From Marinomonas flavescens (GTDB lineage: Bacteria > Pseudomonadota > Gammaproteobacteria > Pseudomonadales > Marinomonadaceae): DNA of 64,000 nt. The notes under the pieces are model-generated. The model made no database searches and was not told the DNA's origin. It saw nothing but the letters and a program-made list of their open reading frames with translations. The position numbers and the translations under genes are program-made. Numbering within the stretch: the stretch's first letter is position 1; the number at the start of each line of letters is the position of its first letter. Shown here in pieces: positions 50,037-60,259 of this stretch. The DNA lies in contig NZ_SJSB01000009.1 in assembly GCF_004352835.1 (NCBI RefSeq), positions 62,001 through 126,000 of the forward strand, in the 5' to 3' direction.

Positions 50037-51167
50037 TTGGCAACATCAGCGATTCTTGCTCTAGAAGACGGCACTGTATTTAAAGGGGTGTCGATCGGAG
50101 CAGATGGCTCCTCAACAGCCGAAGTGGTATTCAACACTTCGATGACTGGTTATCAAGAAATTCTTACAGATCCTTCCTATGCTCGACAAATGGTCACTTT
50201 GACCTATCCCCATATTGGGAATACTGGCGTTAACTCTGAAGATGAAGAATCAAATAACGTTTGGTGTGAAGGCTTGATCATTCGTGATCTTCCTTTGATG
50301 GCAAGCAGCTGGCGCTCACAAGAGTCTTTAGACTCTTATTTAAAGCGAAAAGGCGTTGTTGGCATTGCAGATATTGATACGCGTAAGTTAACACGTATTC
50401 TGCGAGAAAAAGGCGCGCTATCTGGCTGTATCATGGCTGGCGAAAATCTAGACGAAAACGCTGCGATTGCTGCGGCAAAAGCATTTCCTGGCCTTAAGGG
50501 TATGGATTTAGCGAAAGAAGTGTCTGCTAAAGAGACTTACCAGTGGACGGAGTCTACTTGGGATCTAGTAAAAGGCCATACAACCCCTGAATCATTCGAT
50601 TTCCACGTGGTTGCCTATGACTTTGGTGTGAAGCAGAACATCTTGCGTATGTTGGTTGAGCGCGGTTGCCGTCTAACGGTTGTGCCAGCACAAACGCCAG
50701 CAAGTGATGTGCTCGCTTTGAATCCAGATGGTATTTTCCTTTCTAATGGCCCTGGTGACCCAGAGCCATGTGATTACGCGATTCAAGCAATCAAAGAGAT
50801 TCTAGAAACAGAGATTCCTGTTTTCGGTATCTGTCTTGGTCATCAGTTATTGGCGTTGGCCTCTGGCGCGCAAACGAAGAAAATGAAATTTGGTCACCAC
50901 GGCGCTAACCATCCAGTACAAGCCATTGAAAAAGGCACTGTGATGATTACCAGCCAGAACCATGGTTTCGCGGTAGACGAAGACACATTGCCTGCCAATC
51001 TTAAGATGACGCACAAATCCTTGTTCGATGGTTCTTTGCAGGGACTTTCCCGTACTGATAAGAGCGCGTTCAGCTTCCAAGGTCACCCGGAAGCGAGCCC
51101 AGGGCCGCATGACGTTGCGCCACTGTTTGATCAGTTTATCGAAAACATCAAAGCCAACAAAGCCTGA
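50037..51167 (+). CDS. carA: carbamoyl-phosphate synthase small subunit
   Basis: 376 residues from the TTG at 50037, preferred because GGGAGG lies 6 bases upstream and the protein then starts with [11 protein letters not shown] as in E. coli CarA. It is the class I glutaminase that feeds ammonia to CarB. Marks: [20 protein letters not shown] near 35, SNGPGDPEP near 237, [15 protein letters not shown] with the nucleophilic cysteine near 266, NHGFAVD near 308 and [10 protein letters not shown] near 348. It leads the carA-carB-greA operon. Confidence 0.96.
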   Translation: MATSAILALEDGTVFKGVSIGADGSSTAEVVFNTSMTGYQEILTDPSYARQMVTLTYPHIGNTGVNSEDEESNNVWCEGLIIRDLPLMASSWRSQESLDSYLKRKGVVGIADIDTRKLTRILREKGALSGCIMAGENLDENAAIAAAKAFPGLKGMDLAKEVSAKETYQWTESTWDLVKGHTTPESFDFHVVAYDFGVKQNILRMLVERGCRLTVVPAQTPASDVLALNPDGIFLSNGPGDPEPCDYAIQAIKEILETEIPVFGICLGHQLLALASGAQTKKMKFGHHGANHPVQAIEKGTVMITSQNHGFAVDEDTLPANLKMTHKSLFDGSLQGLSRTDKSAFSFQGHPEASPGPHDVAPLFDQFIENIKANKA

Positions 51168-51183
51168 GCAGGAACGAAACACT

Positions 51184-54100
51184 ATGCCAAAGCGTACTGA
51201 TATTAAAAGCGTCTTAATTCTAGGTGCAGGTCCTATCGTTATCGGTCAGGCCTGTGAATTTGACTACTCGGGTGCCCAAGCGTGTAAAGCGCTTCGTGAA
51301 GAAGGCATTCGCGTTATCCTTGTGAACTCAAATCCAGCAACCATCATGACTGACCCTGTGATGGCGGACTCAACATACATTGAGCCGGTTGAGTGGGAAA
51401 CGGTTGAAAAAATCATCGAGAAAGAGCGTCCAGATGCTGTGCTACCAACCATGGGTGGCCAAACAGCACTGAACTGTGCGTTGGATCTTGAACGTCACGG
51501 TGTATTAGCTAAATACAATGTTGAAATGATTGGTGCGACGGCAGACGCCATCGACAAAGCGGAAGACCGTAATCGTTTCGACCAAGCAATGAAGGCAATT
51601 GGTCTTGAGTGTCCTCGTGCCGGCATCGCTCACAGCATGGAAGAAGCGAAAAGCGTACAAGCCGATTTAGGCTTTCCTTGTATTATTCGACCTTCTTTCA
51701 CCATGGGCGGCACCGGCGGCGGTATCGCGTACAACATGGAAGAGTTTGAAGAAATATGTACTCGTGGTTTGGACTTATCCCCAACTAACGAACTGCTAAT
51801 CGACGAATCTTTGATCGGTTGGAAAGAGTACGAGATGGAAGTTGTCCGCGACAAAAAAGACAACTGCATCATTGTTTGTGCAATCGAAAACTTTGACGCT
51901 ATGGGGGTTCACACAGGTGACTCCATTACTGTGGCGCCAGCACAAACACTAACGGATAAAGAATACCAAATCATGCGTAACGCTTCTTTGGCGGTATTGC
52001 GTGAAATCGGTGTTGAGACCGGCGGTTCAAACGTACAGTTTGGTATGGATCCGAAAACCGGCCGTTTGGTGGTTATCGAGATGAACCCTCGCGTGTCTCG
52101 TTCTTCTGCCTTGGCATCGAAAGCGACAGGTTTCCCAATCGCTAAGATTGCCGCGAAATTGGCAATCGGTTACACCCTAGACGAATTGCAAAATGACATC
52201 ACTGGTGGTCAAACGCCAGCGAGCTTCGAGCCTGCAATCGACTACGTTGTGACGAAAATTCCTCGTTTCACTTTTGAAAAATTCCCAACGGCGAACGACC
52301 GTCTAACGACGCAAATGAAGTCAGTGGGTGAAGTGATGGCGATTGGCCGTACTTTCCAAGAGTCTTTGCAAAAAGCCTTGCGTGGCTTAGAAGTCGGCGC
52401 GGATGGCTTTAATCCTCAGTTGGATTTCTCTGAAGAAAACAGCAAAGAAAAACTTGCGTATGAGCTTCAAAATCCAGGTGCAGACCGCATTTGGTACATT
52501 GGCGATGCGTTCCGTTCTGGCATGACAATTGATGAAATTTACGCCGATACAGGTGTCGATCATTGGTTCCTTGTACAGATCGAAGACTTGATCAAAGAAG
52601 AAGCGGGTCTGGCTGATAAAGGCCTAACCGACATGACTTACGACGTAATGCGTCGTTTGAAACGTAAAGGTTTCTCTGACTCGCGTCTAGCAAGCTTGTT
52701 GCAAGTGACTGAGAAGTCATTGCGTGAGCGTCGCTACTTGGTCAATGTACACCCAGTCTACAAGCGTGTTGATACTTGTGCTGCAGAATTCGCGACCAAC
52801 ACAGCGTACATGTATTCCACTTATGAAGATGAGTGTGAAGCGGCGCCGACTGATAAAGATAAAATCATTATCCTAGGTGGTGGCCCAAACCGTATCGGTC
52901 AAGGTATCGAGTTTGATTACTGCTGTGTACACGCGGCGCTAGGCTTACGCGAAGCGGGTTACGAAACCATCATGGTTAACTGTAACCCAGAAACAGTTTC
53001 TACCGATTACGATACGTCGGATCGTTTGTACTTCGAGCCAGTCACTCTGGAAGACGTACTTGAAATCGTTCGCAAAGAAAAACCAAAAGGTGTGATCGTT
53101 CAGTTTGGTGGTCAAACACCGCTGAAAATTGCTCGTGCCTTGCAAAACGAAGGCGTGCCTATTATTGGTACAACGCCAGAAGCGATTGACCGTGCCGAAG
53201 ACCGTGAACGTTTCCAAAGCATGATCCAGCGTCTAGGTTACAAACAGCCGCATAATGCGACCGTGCGTAGCGTTGACCAAGCCGCGATGAAAGCCGCTGA
53301 AATCGGTTATCCTCTTGTTGTTCGCCCATCTTATGTACTGGGTGGACGTGCAATGGAAATCGTTTATAACGAAAAAGAATTGATGCGCTACATGACAACG
53401 GCTGTGAAAGTGTCTAACGACAGCCCAGTCTTATTGGATTACTTTTTGAATGCGGCGATCGAGATTGACATCGACTGTATCAGTGATGGTAATCAAGTGG
53501 TTATCGGCGGCATCATGCAGCACATTGAACAAGCCGGTGTTCACTCAGGTGACTCAGCGTGTTCTTTGCCTCCTTATTCATTGCCAGCGAATGTTCAAGA
53601 CGACATCCGCGAGATGATTAAAAACATGGCGCTTGAGCTTGGTGTTATCGGTTTGATGAATACTCAGCTTGCGGTACAAGACGGCGAAATCTATGTGATT
53701 GAGGTTAACCCTCGCGCATCACGTACGGTACCGTTTGTTTCTAAATGTATTGGTCGCTCTCTTGCACAAGTTGCTGCGCTAGTCATGGCGGGTAAAACGC
53801 TAGAAGAGCTTGGTTTCACGAGTGAAATCATTCCTTCTTACTACAGCGTGAAAGAAGCGGTCTTCCCGTTCAATAAATTCCAAGGCGTTGACCCTATTCT
53901 TGGCCCTGAAATGAAATCGACTGGTGAAGTCATGGGTGTGGGCGATACATTCGCTGAAGCCTTTGGTAAAGCTGTTCTAGGTGGCGGTACTGTGTTGCCA
54001 ACGTCTGGACGAGCCTTCATCAGTGTTCGTGATATGGATAAAGAAGGTGCGGTTGATGTTGCTCATCGCTTGATCGAATTAGGGTTTGATATTGTCGGTA

Positions 54101-54399
54101 CCGAAGGCACCGCAAAATTCTTATCTGAGCGCGGTGTGGCAATAAGCAAAGTAAATAAAGTAAACGAAGGACGTCCTCATATTGTTGATATGCTGAAAAA
54201 TGGTGAAATTGATTATATTATCAACACCACATCAGGCACACAGGCAATTGCTGACTCTTCTGTCATTCGCCGCACAGCATTGCAGCGAAAGGTTTGTTAC
54301 ACTACAACATTGGCCGGCGCTGAAGCGACTAGCATGGCGATCAGCTTGAAAGGTGAAACAAAAGTTAGAAGACTGCAAGATTTGCACTTGGGGAAATAA
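51184..54399 (+). CDS. carB: carbamoyl-phosphate synthase large subunit
   Basis: 1071 residues from the ATG at 51184 (E. coli has 1073); the longer frame back to 51028 lies inside carA. CarB makes carbamoyl phosphate for pyrimidine and arginine synthesis. Two ATP-grasp halves each start with a Gly-rich motif ([19 protein letters not shown] at about 12 and [19 protein letters not shown] at about 560), with the regulatory MGS-like domain at the C terminus ([20 protein letters not shown] on). It is 16 bp after carA, and its stop overlaps the greA start by one base. Confidence 0.97.
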   Translation: MPKRTDIKSVLILGAGPIVIGQACEFDYSGAQACKALREEGIRVILVNSNPATIMTDPVMADSTYIEPVEWETVEKIIEKERPDAVLPTMGGQTALNCALDLERHGVLAKYNVEMIGATADAIDKAEDRNRFDQAMKAIGLECPRAGIAHSMEEAKSVQADLGFPCIIRPSFTMGGTGGGIAYNMEEFEEICTRGLDLSPTNELLIDESLIGWKEYEMEVVRDKKDNCIIVCAIENFDAMGVHTGDSITVAPAQTLTDKEYQIMRNASLAVLREIGVETGGSNVQFGMDPKTGRLVVIEMNPRVSRSSALASKATGFPIAKIAAKLAIGYTLDELQNDITGGQTPASFEPAIDYVVTKIPRFTFEKFPTANDRLTTQMKSVGEVMAIGRTFQESLQKALRGLEVGADGFNPQLDFSEENSKEKLAYELQNPGADRIWYIGDAFRSGMTIDEIYADTGVDHWFLVQIEDLIKEEAGLADKGLTDMTYDVMRRLKRKGFSDSRLASLLQVTEKSLRERRYLVNVHPVYKRVDTCAAEFATNTAYMYSTYEDECEAAPTDKDKIIILGGGPNRIGQGIEFDYCCVHAALGLREAGYETIMVNCNPETVSTDYDTSDRLYFEPVTLEDVLEIVRKEKPKGVIVQFGGQTPLKIARALQNEGVPIIGTTPEAIDRAEDRERFQSMIQRLGYKQPHNATVRSVDQAAMKAAEIGYPLVVRPSYVLGGRAMEIVYNEKELMRYMTTAVKVSNDSPVLLDYFLNAAIEIDIDCISDGNQVVIGGIMQHIEQAGVHSGDSACSLPPYSLPANVQDDIREMIKNMALELGVIGLMNTQLAVQDGEIYVIEVNPRASRTVPFVSKCIGRSLAQVAALVMAGKTLEELGFTSEIIPSYYSVKEAVFPFNKFQGVDPILGPEMKSTGEVMGVGDTFAEAFGKAVLGGGTVLPTSGRAFISVRDMDKEGAVDVAHRLIELGFDIVGTEGTAKFLSERGVAISKVNKVNEGRPHIVDMLKNGEIDYIINTTSGTQAIADSSVIRRTALQRKVCYTTTLAGAEATSMAISLKGETKVRRLQDLHLGK

Positions 54400-54875
54400 T
54401 GAAAAAAGTACCAATGACGGTAGAAGGTGAAGCTCGTCTACGTGAAGAGCTTAATCATCTTAAAACCGTAGTTCGTCCTCGCGTGATTGCGGATATCGCA
54501 ACCGCTCGTGAGCATGGCGATCTTAAAGAAAACGCGGAATATCACGCAGCTCGTGAAGAGCAGGGTTTTGCTGAAGGTCGTATCAAAGAGATCGAAGGCA
54601 AGCTGTCTGATTCACAAGTAATCGATGTGAAATCTGTACCGGCTTCCGGCAAAGTGATTTTCGGCACGACCGTGACACTTTTTAATGTGGATACAGAAGC
54701 AACCGTAACCTACAAAATTGTAGGGGATGATGAAGCCGACGTGAAAGTGAAGAAGATTTCTTACGCTTCACCAATCGCGAAAGCCATCATTGGGAAAGAA
54801 GAAGGCGACGAAGTCGTTGTTAAAATCCCAAGCGGCGAAGCAACATATGAGATCGAAAAAGTCGAATACCTGTAA
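54399..54875 (+). CDS. greA: transcription elongation factor
   Basis: 158 residues, the exact GreA size. GreA rescues backtracked RNA polymerase by stimulating transcript cleavage. Marks: the N-terminal coiled coil with [18 protein letters not shown] and [20 protein letters not shown] including the acidic tip, and a C-terminal domain ending [18 protein letters not shown]. It overlaps the carB stop by one base, a carB-greA order also seen in pseudomonads. Confidence 0.97.
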   Translation: MKKVPMTVEGEARLREELNHLKTVVRPRVIADIATAREHGDLKENAEYHAAREEQGFAEGRIKEIEGKLSDSQVIDVKSVPASGKVIFGTTVTLFNVDTEATVTYKIVGDDEADVKVKKISYASPIAKAIIGKEEGDEVVVKIPSGEATYEIEKVEYL

Positions 54876-54901
54876 TTTGTATTAGACTTATTTAGTTCTT
54901 T

Positions 54902-54937
54902 AAAAAGCCATGATGTGAAAGCATCGTGGCTTTTTTT
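54902..54937 (+). terminator. terminator of carA-carB-greA
   Basis: AAAAAGCCATGATG pairs with CATCGTGGCTTTTT (one G-T pair), followed by TTT. The class V aminotransferase ends on the other strand 40 bp further. Confidence 0.88.
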
Positions 54938-54976
54938 GGTCTTGTGTCCCATCCGAAATTGTTTTACATCGCTTCT

Positions 54977-56152
54977 TTAAATCAGGCTCTTTAATGCGGC
55001 AATAAGCTGATCCATTTCATTCTCTGTATTGTAGTAATGAGGTGCTGCACGCATGACCGTTGGTAGGTTTCGAGATTCAGCATCAAGTCTTGTGCTCGAA
55101 GGGTCAGACGCACCTATGATAATATTTTTATGTCGAAGTTGAGGCACGGCATTGCTTGGTGTTTTCCCATCAATGGTAAAGCTGACAATAGCGCATTGCT
55201 CTACGCCTAAATCTCGAATGAGAACACCTGGCATGTCAGACAGCTGGCCGCGTAGGTAGTTTGCTAAGTGCCATGAACGCTTTTGAATGTCATCAAGACC
55301 TATTGCCATGGCGTATTCTGCTGATGCAGATAAACCTGATCTGAGAGCATAAGAGTTTTCCCAGTTTTCAAAACGTCGTACGTCGCCTCGTAATTGATAC
55401 TGATCTTTCGCTACCCAAGGGGCTGCAAAGTGATCAATTACGATAGGTTCTAAGCCCTCGATTAACGCTTCTGTAACATAAAGAAATCCTGTCCCTCTAG
55501 GCCCGCGAAGGAACTTTCTTCCCGTCGCAGAGAGAAAATCACAACCTAGCTGCTGCACATTGACTGGCATTTGACCCACCGCCTGACAAGCATCTAACAA
55601 ATAGGTAATACCATGGCGCTTAGCGATTTTTCCTACTTCTGCTGCTGGATTGACTAGTCCTCCATTGGTAGGGATCCAGGTGATTGCAATCAGAGCACCC
55701 CGCTCATCTATCATTGCTTCAAGCGCTACAGTATCAATGGCTCCCGATTCATCGCTTGGGATAACGTCGATTACAATGCCATCACGCTTTACTCGCTGTA
55801 AATAAGCCACATAATTTGCGGCATACTCTGCTTCACAAGTCAGTACTCTATCGCCTGCTTTTGATGGCAAAGCATAAAAAGCATGACACCATGCGGCTGT
55901 CGCATTTTCCATCAGAGCAATTTCATGTTTTTTTGCTCCGATCAGAGTCGCAATAGACTGATACGTCGCCTCCAGTTTTTCGCTTTCTTCCGCTTGAGCT
56001 TCGTAGCCGCCCATGCGAGCTTCGAGCAATGTATGATTAATGATCGCATCAATAACTGGCTGGGGCATAAGAGCAGATCCAGAGGCAAGTAGATGAATGC
56101 TGTTATCTACCCCAGGGGTCTCAGATCTGATTTTTTCGATATCAATGGTCAT
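54977..56152 (-). CDS. class V aminotransferase, cysteine-desulfurase-like
   Basis: 391 residues, fold type I PLP enzyme. Visible marks: the PLP-contact block NATAAWCHAFYALP near 84, the aspartate in YLLDACQAVGQMP near 190, and the Schiff-base lysine in SATGRKFLRGPRGTGFLYV near 213. It resembles Csd-type proteins related to isopenicillin-N epimerase more than true IscS. It is divergent from a LysR regulator with a perfect 25-bp palindrome between, so the pair is probably a regulated catabolic or detoxifying unit. The substrate is unknown. Confidence 0.8.
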   Translation of the reverse strand: MTIDIEKIRSETPGVDNSIHLLASGSALMPQPVIDAIINHTLLEARMGGYEAQAEESEKLEATYQSIATLIGAKKHEIALMENATAAWCHAFYALPSKAGDRVLTCEAEYAANYVAYLQRVKRDGIVIDVIPSDESGAIDTVALEAMIDERGALIAITWIPTNGGLVNPAAEVGKIAKRHGITYLLDACQAVGQMPVNVQQLGCDFLSATGRKFLRGPRGTGFLYVTEALIEGLEPIVIDHFAAPWVAKDQYQLRGDVRRFENWENSYALRSGLSASAEYAMAIGLDDIQKRSWHLANYLRGQLSDMPGVLIRDLGVEQCAIVSFTIDGKTPSNAVPQLRHKNIIIGASDPSSTRLDAESRNLPTVMRAAPHYYNTENEMDQLIAALKSLI

Positions 56153-56235
56153 TTATAGACTGCCTAATGTTTAGCTTGTCGAAGCAGGCATTACACAGTG
56201 GATAATGAGTACTTACAAACGATTTAAATAATTGC

Positions 56236-56260
56236 TAATCTTTACATAATGTAAAGATTA
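56236..56260. promoter_or_regulatory. 25-bp perfect palindrome, candidate LysR operator
   Basis: Arms TAATCTTTACAT and ATGTAAAGATTA flank a single A, 15 bp before the LysR start and in the gap to the divergent aminotransferase. T-N11-A spacing is present within it. Confidence 0.65.
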
Positions 56261-56275
56261 AAGAGTGTCTAGCTA

Positions 56276-57199
56276 ATGAAATTACCACCATTAACCGCTC
56301 TGACTTATTTCAATGCGGCGGCGTCGCATATGAGTTTTAAATCTGCCGCGATGGAATATCATGTGACAGAAGGCGCCATCAGCCGCCAAATTAAGCTATT
56401 AGAGGATTACTATGGTCTGCCATTGTTTGATCGAGTTGGACGCGGTGTTCGGTTAACCGATATCGGGCGTCGACTATTGGCCGTCAGCCATCCGGCAATG
56501 CAGGATATCTCTCAAGTATCTGAAGAAATATTAGGTTATACCCCAGCGCTTACGTTGTCGGTCACCACGAGCTTTGCCATCCGTTGGCTAATGTCCAGAC
56601 TGGCAGACTTTGAATCTATCTATCCAAACTACCCCATTAACCTGCAAGCAGACGGAAAAACGCATCAAAGAGAAGGCAGACGCTCCGATGTCAGTATCGT
56701 TTATATGTTGGGGGATCCTTATGATTCAAAAGTGGTCATTCCTGACAGCAGTCAATTCATTATGGCGGAATGGTTAATGCCAGTATGCTCACCGGCTCTG
56801 TTAGCAGGTGGTAAGCCAAAGCGGCCTTCAGAGATGGAGCAATTTAAATTGATATTTAATGAGCTAACCGGACGTGACTGGCGCCTTTGGCTCGAATTTG
56901 TTCCAGAGGCCAAAGTACTGTTGGATACAGCGATTCGTTTCGAACATGATGATACCGCCATTCAAGCCGCCGTCGCTGGGCACGGCGTAGCGCTCGCGAA
57001 TATGGCTTATATCGGTAAGGAGCTACAAGAGGGCCGCTTGGTACCTGCTGTACGTTCTGCCCCCATCGCCATTGGTGCGCATTATCTTGTGATTGAACCA
57101 AACAGTGCAGGCTTACCTTATGTAGAAGCATTTAGATCATGGCTTTTGGAGCGTGCAGCCGAGTTCTCCGCTGAAAAAAGTAGTGCGTCTCCAGAGTAA
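56276..57199 (+). CDS. LysR-family regulator, GcvA-like
   Basis: 307 residues. The start MKLPPLTALTYFNAAASHMS and the HTH (FKSAAMEYHVTEGAISRQIK) with LEDYYGLPLFDRVGRGVRLT match the GcvA/AmpR branch of LysR, followed by an effector-binding domain (LSVTTSFAIRWLMSRLADFE near 94). It reads away from the class V aminotransferase and probably controls it and itself through the palindrome at 56236. Confidence 0.9.
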   Translation: MKLPPLTALTYFNAAASHMSFKSAAMEYHVTEGAISRQIKLLEDYYGLPLFDRVGRGVRLTDIGRRLLAVSHPAMQDISQVSEEILGYTPALTLSVTTSFAIRWLMSRLADFESIYPNYPINLQADGKTHQREGRRSDVSIVYMLGDPYDSKVVIPDSSQFIMAEWLMPVCSPALLAGGKPKRPSEMEQFKLIFNELTGRDWRLWLEFVPEAKVLLDTAIRFEHDDTAIQAAVAGHGVALANMAYIGKELQEGRLVPAVRSAPIAIGAHYLVIEPNSAGLPYVEAFRSWLLERAAEFSAEKSSASPE

Positions 57200-57368
57200 A
57201 CGATGCTTAAGGTGTTATTTTTGATTCATGAACTTTGATTCATTGATGTTAAAAGACCTTTTGTTTTTCTTCCTGAGTAATAGGCTTAGTTTGCTCGCCT
57301 ATTAGATGAGCGCTTTGCATAGGGTGGAATGGCGCTGTATCTCGATCTGAAAAGCGCAAAAATTAAAA

Positions 57369-57397
57369 TGAGCCGAATAAATATCTTATTCGGCTCA
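57369..57397. promoter_or_regulatory. first palindrome upstream of Fic gene 2
   Basis: TGAGCCGAATAA-N5-TTATTCGGCTCA, perfect 12-bp arms, 49 bp before the start. A TATAAT box lies right after it at 57401-57406. Confidence 0.85.
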
Positions 57398-57410
57398 AAA
57401 TATAATGTTA

Positions 57411-57445
57411 ATATGAGCCGAATAATTCACTTAATCGGCTCATAT
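57411..57445. promoter_or_regulatory. second palindrome upstream of Fic gene 2
   Basis: ATATGAGCCGAATAA-N5-TTAATCGGCTCATAT, 15-bp arms with one mismatch, centred 45 bp from the first and with the same TGAGCC-N17-GGCTCA core. It ends one base before the Fic ATG, so binding would block both promoter and start region. Confidence 0.85.
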
Positions 57446-57446
57446 T

Positions 57447-58586
57447 ATGAAATACAGCTGGCAACACCCTGATTGGCCAAATTTTATCTTTGACGAAACA
57501 CAATGCCGAAATGCCTTGTATCAGTACGCGTTAGAGGCTGGTCGTTTGTCTGGTGGAATGAGTCAGCTTGAAAATAACTTGCAGTACGATGCCTATATCG
57601 ACCTCATGGTGAGTGAAGCTATCGATACCAGCCAGATAGAAGGCGAGCGTTTGGACCGTGAAGACGTGCGTTCCTCCATCAAAAACTTTTTAGGTTTGAG
57701 TAATCCACCAACGCGAGTCACCGATCCACGAGCAGAAGGTATCGCCGCCTTGATGGTCGACGTGCGTAATAACTTCGCTGGTGAGCTCACAAAAGCCACT
57801 TTGTTTCATTGGCATCAATTAGTCCTTCCACAGCAAGAAGATAGCCTATTGCCTCGTAATCTAAATGTTGGGCAATGGCGAGACTCTGAAGAGCCCATGC
57901 AAATCGTCTCGGGCCCAATTGGCTATGAGAAAGTACATTACGAAGCACCGCCAGCTCATCAAGTCGAGACAGAAATAAACCGATTTTTAGATTGGTTTAA
58001 TCGCTCTAACCCATTAAAAGCAGAACGAGAGATTATTCTTGCAGGGCCAGTTCGCTCGGCGATTGCGCACTTGTGGTTTGAAACTATCCATCCATTTGAT
58101 GATGGTAATGGCCGAGTAGGGCGAGCGATTGCTGAAATGGCCTTGGCTCAAGACCTCAACCGACCCCCATTATTAAGTTTGTCTACGATCATTGAGAGAG
58201 ACAAAAACGCCTATTACGATGGACTCAACAAAGCCAGCCAATTTAATTTGGACATCACCGACTGGGTGATATGGTTCGCCGATTCCGTTCTATTAGCGCA
58301 AAAAGAAGCGTCTCAGAAAGTCGACTTTGTATTGAAGAAAGCCAAGTACTGGGAAAAGCATCAACACACCGAACTGAGCGAACGCCAAAAGAAAGTGCTT
58401 AACAAACTCTTTAATGCAGGATCGGACGGCTTTGAAGGTGGACTAAGCGCCAAAAAGTACATCAATATCACTAGCAGCTCCAAAGCCACTGCCACCCGTG
58501 ACCTCGGCGACTTGCTTGAGAAAGGCTGTTTGTACCGCCTTGAAGGCGGCGGCAGGAACGCGAGGTATGGGTTGAGATTGGCGTAA
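57447..58586 (+). CDS. fic: Fic-family protein (DUF4172 N terminus), class II, with C-terminal winged helix
   Basis: 379 residues. The start MKYSWQHPDWPNFIFDE is the DUF4172 segment found in front of many Fic domains. An inhibitory helix TSQIEG (61-66) is followed by the AMP-transfer motif HPFDDGNGRVGR beginning at His215. The C terminus (LSERQKKVLNKLFNAG onward) is a winged helix. It should modify a protein hydroxyl using ATP when released from self-inhibition. There is no ribosome site of normal type; the second palindrome fills the space. Only moderately similar to the Fic protein at 26962, so not a recent copy. Confidence 0.93.
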   Translation: MKYSWQHPDWPNFIFDETQCRNALYQYALEAGRLSGGMSQLENNLQYDAYIDLMVSEAIDTSQIEGERLDREDVRSSIKNFLGLSNPPTRVTDPRAEGIAALMVDVRNNFAGELTKATLFHWHQLVLPQQEDSLLPRNLNVGQWRDSEEPMQIVSGPIGYEKVHYEAPPAHQVETEINRFLDWFNRSNPLKAEREIILAGPVRSAIAHLWFETIHPFDDGNGRVGRAIAEMALAQDLNRPPLLSLSTIIERDKNAYYDGLNKASQFNLDITDWVIWFADSVLLAQKEASQKVDFVLKKAKYWEKHQHTELSERQKKVLNKLFNAGSDGFEGGLSAKKYINITSSSKATATRDLGDLLEKGCLYRLEGGGRNARYGLRLA

Positions 58587-58649
58587 ACGGTTTGTTCTAG
58601 CTACTAGTTCGATTTGCCCAGTAGTTTTGTAGTGGCCAGTTTTACTTGA

Positions 58650-58766
58650 CCACTACAGTTTGCAGAAGCCAAGCGACGTTTTGATGAGCTAGGCGGTTTT
58701 ACTTGGAGTTTAAAAGCGAAGAGAAACGCCGCTTGGGTTGGTTTGTTCGACTCAGGCTTGGATTAA
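58650..58766 (+). pseudogene. possible C-terminal gene fragment, unrecognised
   Basis: A stop-free 38-codon frame ending at 58764-58766 reads like protein (QFAEAKRRFDELGG, then FTWSLKAKRNAAWVGLFD), but it has no start codon or ribosome site and is preceded by a stop. I do not recognise the family. It may be the tail of a lost gene. Confidence 0.35.
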
Positions 58767-58821
58767 CCTGTTTGATTTAGGCTAGATGTTATCTAAATAG
58801 AGTAGCGTCAAGTGAACAGGC

Positions 58822-58859
58822 TAAACAAAAACACCAGCAACGGCTGGTGTTTTTGTTTA
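58822..58859 (-). terminator. strong terminator of the iron-uptake operon
   Basis: A 17-bp stem (58822-58838 with 58843-58859) whose core is AACACCAGC-N4-GCTGGTGTT, with A/T-rich flanks giving T-runs in both directions. It lies 22 bp after the stop of the P19 gene and could also stop transcription from the left. Confidence 0.9.
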
Positions 58860-58881
58860 TAGAGCTTTATTTAGGAAGCAG

Positions 58882-59421
58882 TTAAGACTGTGGGTATTTG
58901 AATTTGAAATCGACTTTAAATGGTTTGAACCAAGACGGTACGCCGGTGGCTTTGTCTACGTGGTGCAAGAAGTCTTTTTCGTCTGGTGCTGTGTATTGAA
59001 GATGGGCGATGTAGGTGCCTTTGCCTTTTAATTGTACGGAGTGCGCGTAATGAGGGCCATCTGCGGCGGTCATTGGTAGCATTTGGCCATATTCCATAAA
59101 GCTTGGGTCACCCACTTTCGTAACCACATAGTCGATACTCATGTATGGAATCCAAGCACCGTTAGGGAATCCCCATTTGTTGTCTTGAGTCGCGTGTACA
59201 TCGGATTCAAGATGCACCACATCTTTGCCCATTATCATTGAACTTGGCGCCGGACTGGTTTCAATATTCAGCAAATAAGACGAAGCGATCTCCATGCCAT
59301 CTTTATGGATAGGTCCGCCAACTGGGTATTCACGAGCGCTTGCATATTGGCTCATGAGTGCGGCGCTACACAATACAGCCGTTATAGAAAGTGCTTTTTT
59401 CATGTTACGTGTTGAGTGCAT
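58882..59421 (-). CDS. periplasmic iron-binding protein, P19/FtrA type
   Basis: 179 residues from the ATG at 59421 (AGGAA upstream); an ATG six codons in is less supported. A signal peptide ends near YASA, and the mature protein is a P19/Tp34 immunoglobulin-like metal protein: EYPVGGPIHKDGMEIASSYL at the start, metal ligands in PMTAADGPHYAHSV and AHLQYTAP. It hands iron, and perhaps copper, to the FTR1 permease. It overlaps the permease gene by 17 bp (59405-59421). Confidence 0.9.
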   Translation of the reverse strand: MHSTRNMKKALSITAVLCSAALMSQYASAREYPVGGPIHKDGMEIASSYLLNIETSPAPSSMIMGKDVVHLESDVHATQDNKWGFPNGAWIPYMSIDYVVTKVGDPSFMEYGQMLPMTAADGPHYAHSVQLKGKGTYIAHLQYTAPDEKDFLHHVDKATGVPSWFKPFKVDFKFKYPQS

Positions 59422-60244
59422 GTTGAGTTTCCTGATTGTTGAGGTGGTTCTGTTTAAGTCGCTGAGTGGTTATTGAAATGGCCAATAAAACGACGCACCA
59501 CGTTAGTATTTGAATCCCCATAGGGGTCGCTGTATAGCCAACAACGGAGTGAGCTAGTACACCAGCCCAACCGTTGCTGGATAATAAAAATGAGCTGTTC
59601 CAAACTTGCGAACCGAGTTGAGGTAAAAATCCAATGTTCGCAAGTATGCCGACGGCTTGGCTGGATAAGCCGGCCGCGATTAACGATAAAATGAAGTTGC
59701 TGGAAGAAAAGATGTAGCGCAGAGGGATCATGACGATGCCTCGGTACAGGGAGTAGGTGACTAGCACGCCTAAAGCGGTGCCAAGTAAACCACCAAGCAA
59801 CATGGAATTTTCGGTAAGGCTAGAAGAGAGGAAAAGGCTGTATAAAAAGAGTACAACTTCAGACCCTTCTCGTAATACCGCAATGGCGATAACAATGACG
59901 ATAGCAAAGCTGCCTTTGTTATCCAGCAACATTACTTGCATTTCCTGTTTGGTTTTTTCCGCTATTTCACGCCCTTTTACCGACATCCAAATATTTTGCC
60001 AAGCCAGCATAAGCGTTGCGATTAATAAAATTGAGGCGGTGAATATTTCTTGCCCGTAACCAGATAACGATGACTCTACTAAGCTGGTAAATTTCGCCAG
60101 CAGCACAGCACCGAGTAGGCCAAGGATAATGCCGCTAAGTACTTGAATACGAATATTGAGCCCTTTACATGCTGCCGCGACGATGGAAATAATCAGTCCA
60201 GCCTCGAGGACTTCTCTGAACACAATGAGTAAAACCGCGATCAT
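59405..60244 (-). CDS. FTR1-family iron permease
   Basis: 279 residues with seven membrane segments. Both iron-exchange motifs are present: REVLE at 10-14 and REGSE at 125-129. In FtrABCD-type systems the permease imports iron oxidised or delivered by the periplasmic proteins. Its start follows the cupredoxin gene by 15 bp, and its end overlaps the P19 gene by 17 bp. The order cupredoxin, permease, P19 corresponds to FtrB, FtrC, FtrA; the FtrD-like polyferredoxin is missing. Confidence 0.93.
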   Translation of the reverse strand: MIAVLLIVFREVLEAGLIISIVAAACKGLNIRIQVLSGIILGLLGAVLLAKFTSLVESSLSGYGQEIFTASILLIATLMLAWQNIWMSVKGREIAEKTKQEMQVMLLDNKGSFAIVIVIAIAVLREGSEVVLFLYSLFLSSSLTENSMLLGGLLGTALGVLVTYSLYRGIVMIPLRYIFSSSNFILSLIAAGLSSQAVGILANIGFLPQLGSQVWNSSFLLSSNGWAGVLAHSVVGYTATPMGIQILTWCVVLLAISITTQRLKQNHLNNQETQHALNT

Positions 60245-60259
60245 AATAAGGTGTTTCCT

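Noticed and set aside
51028-51183. N-terminal extension of carB
   Set aside because: It overlaps carA coding sequence in another frame; CarB homologues begin at 51184.
52945-53398. leftward frames of 78-90 residues inside carB
   Set aside because: They are antisense to a well-conserved gene with no independent support.
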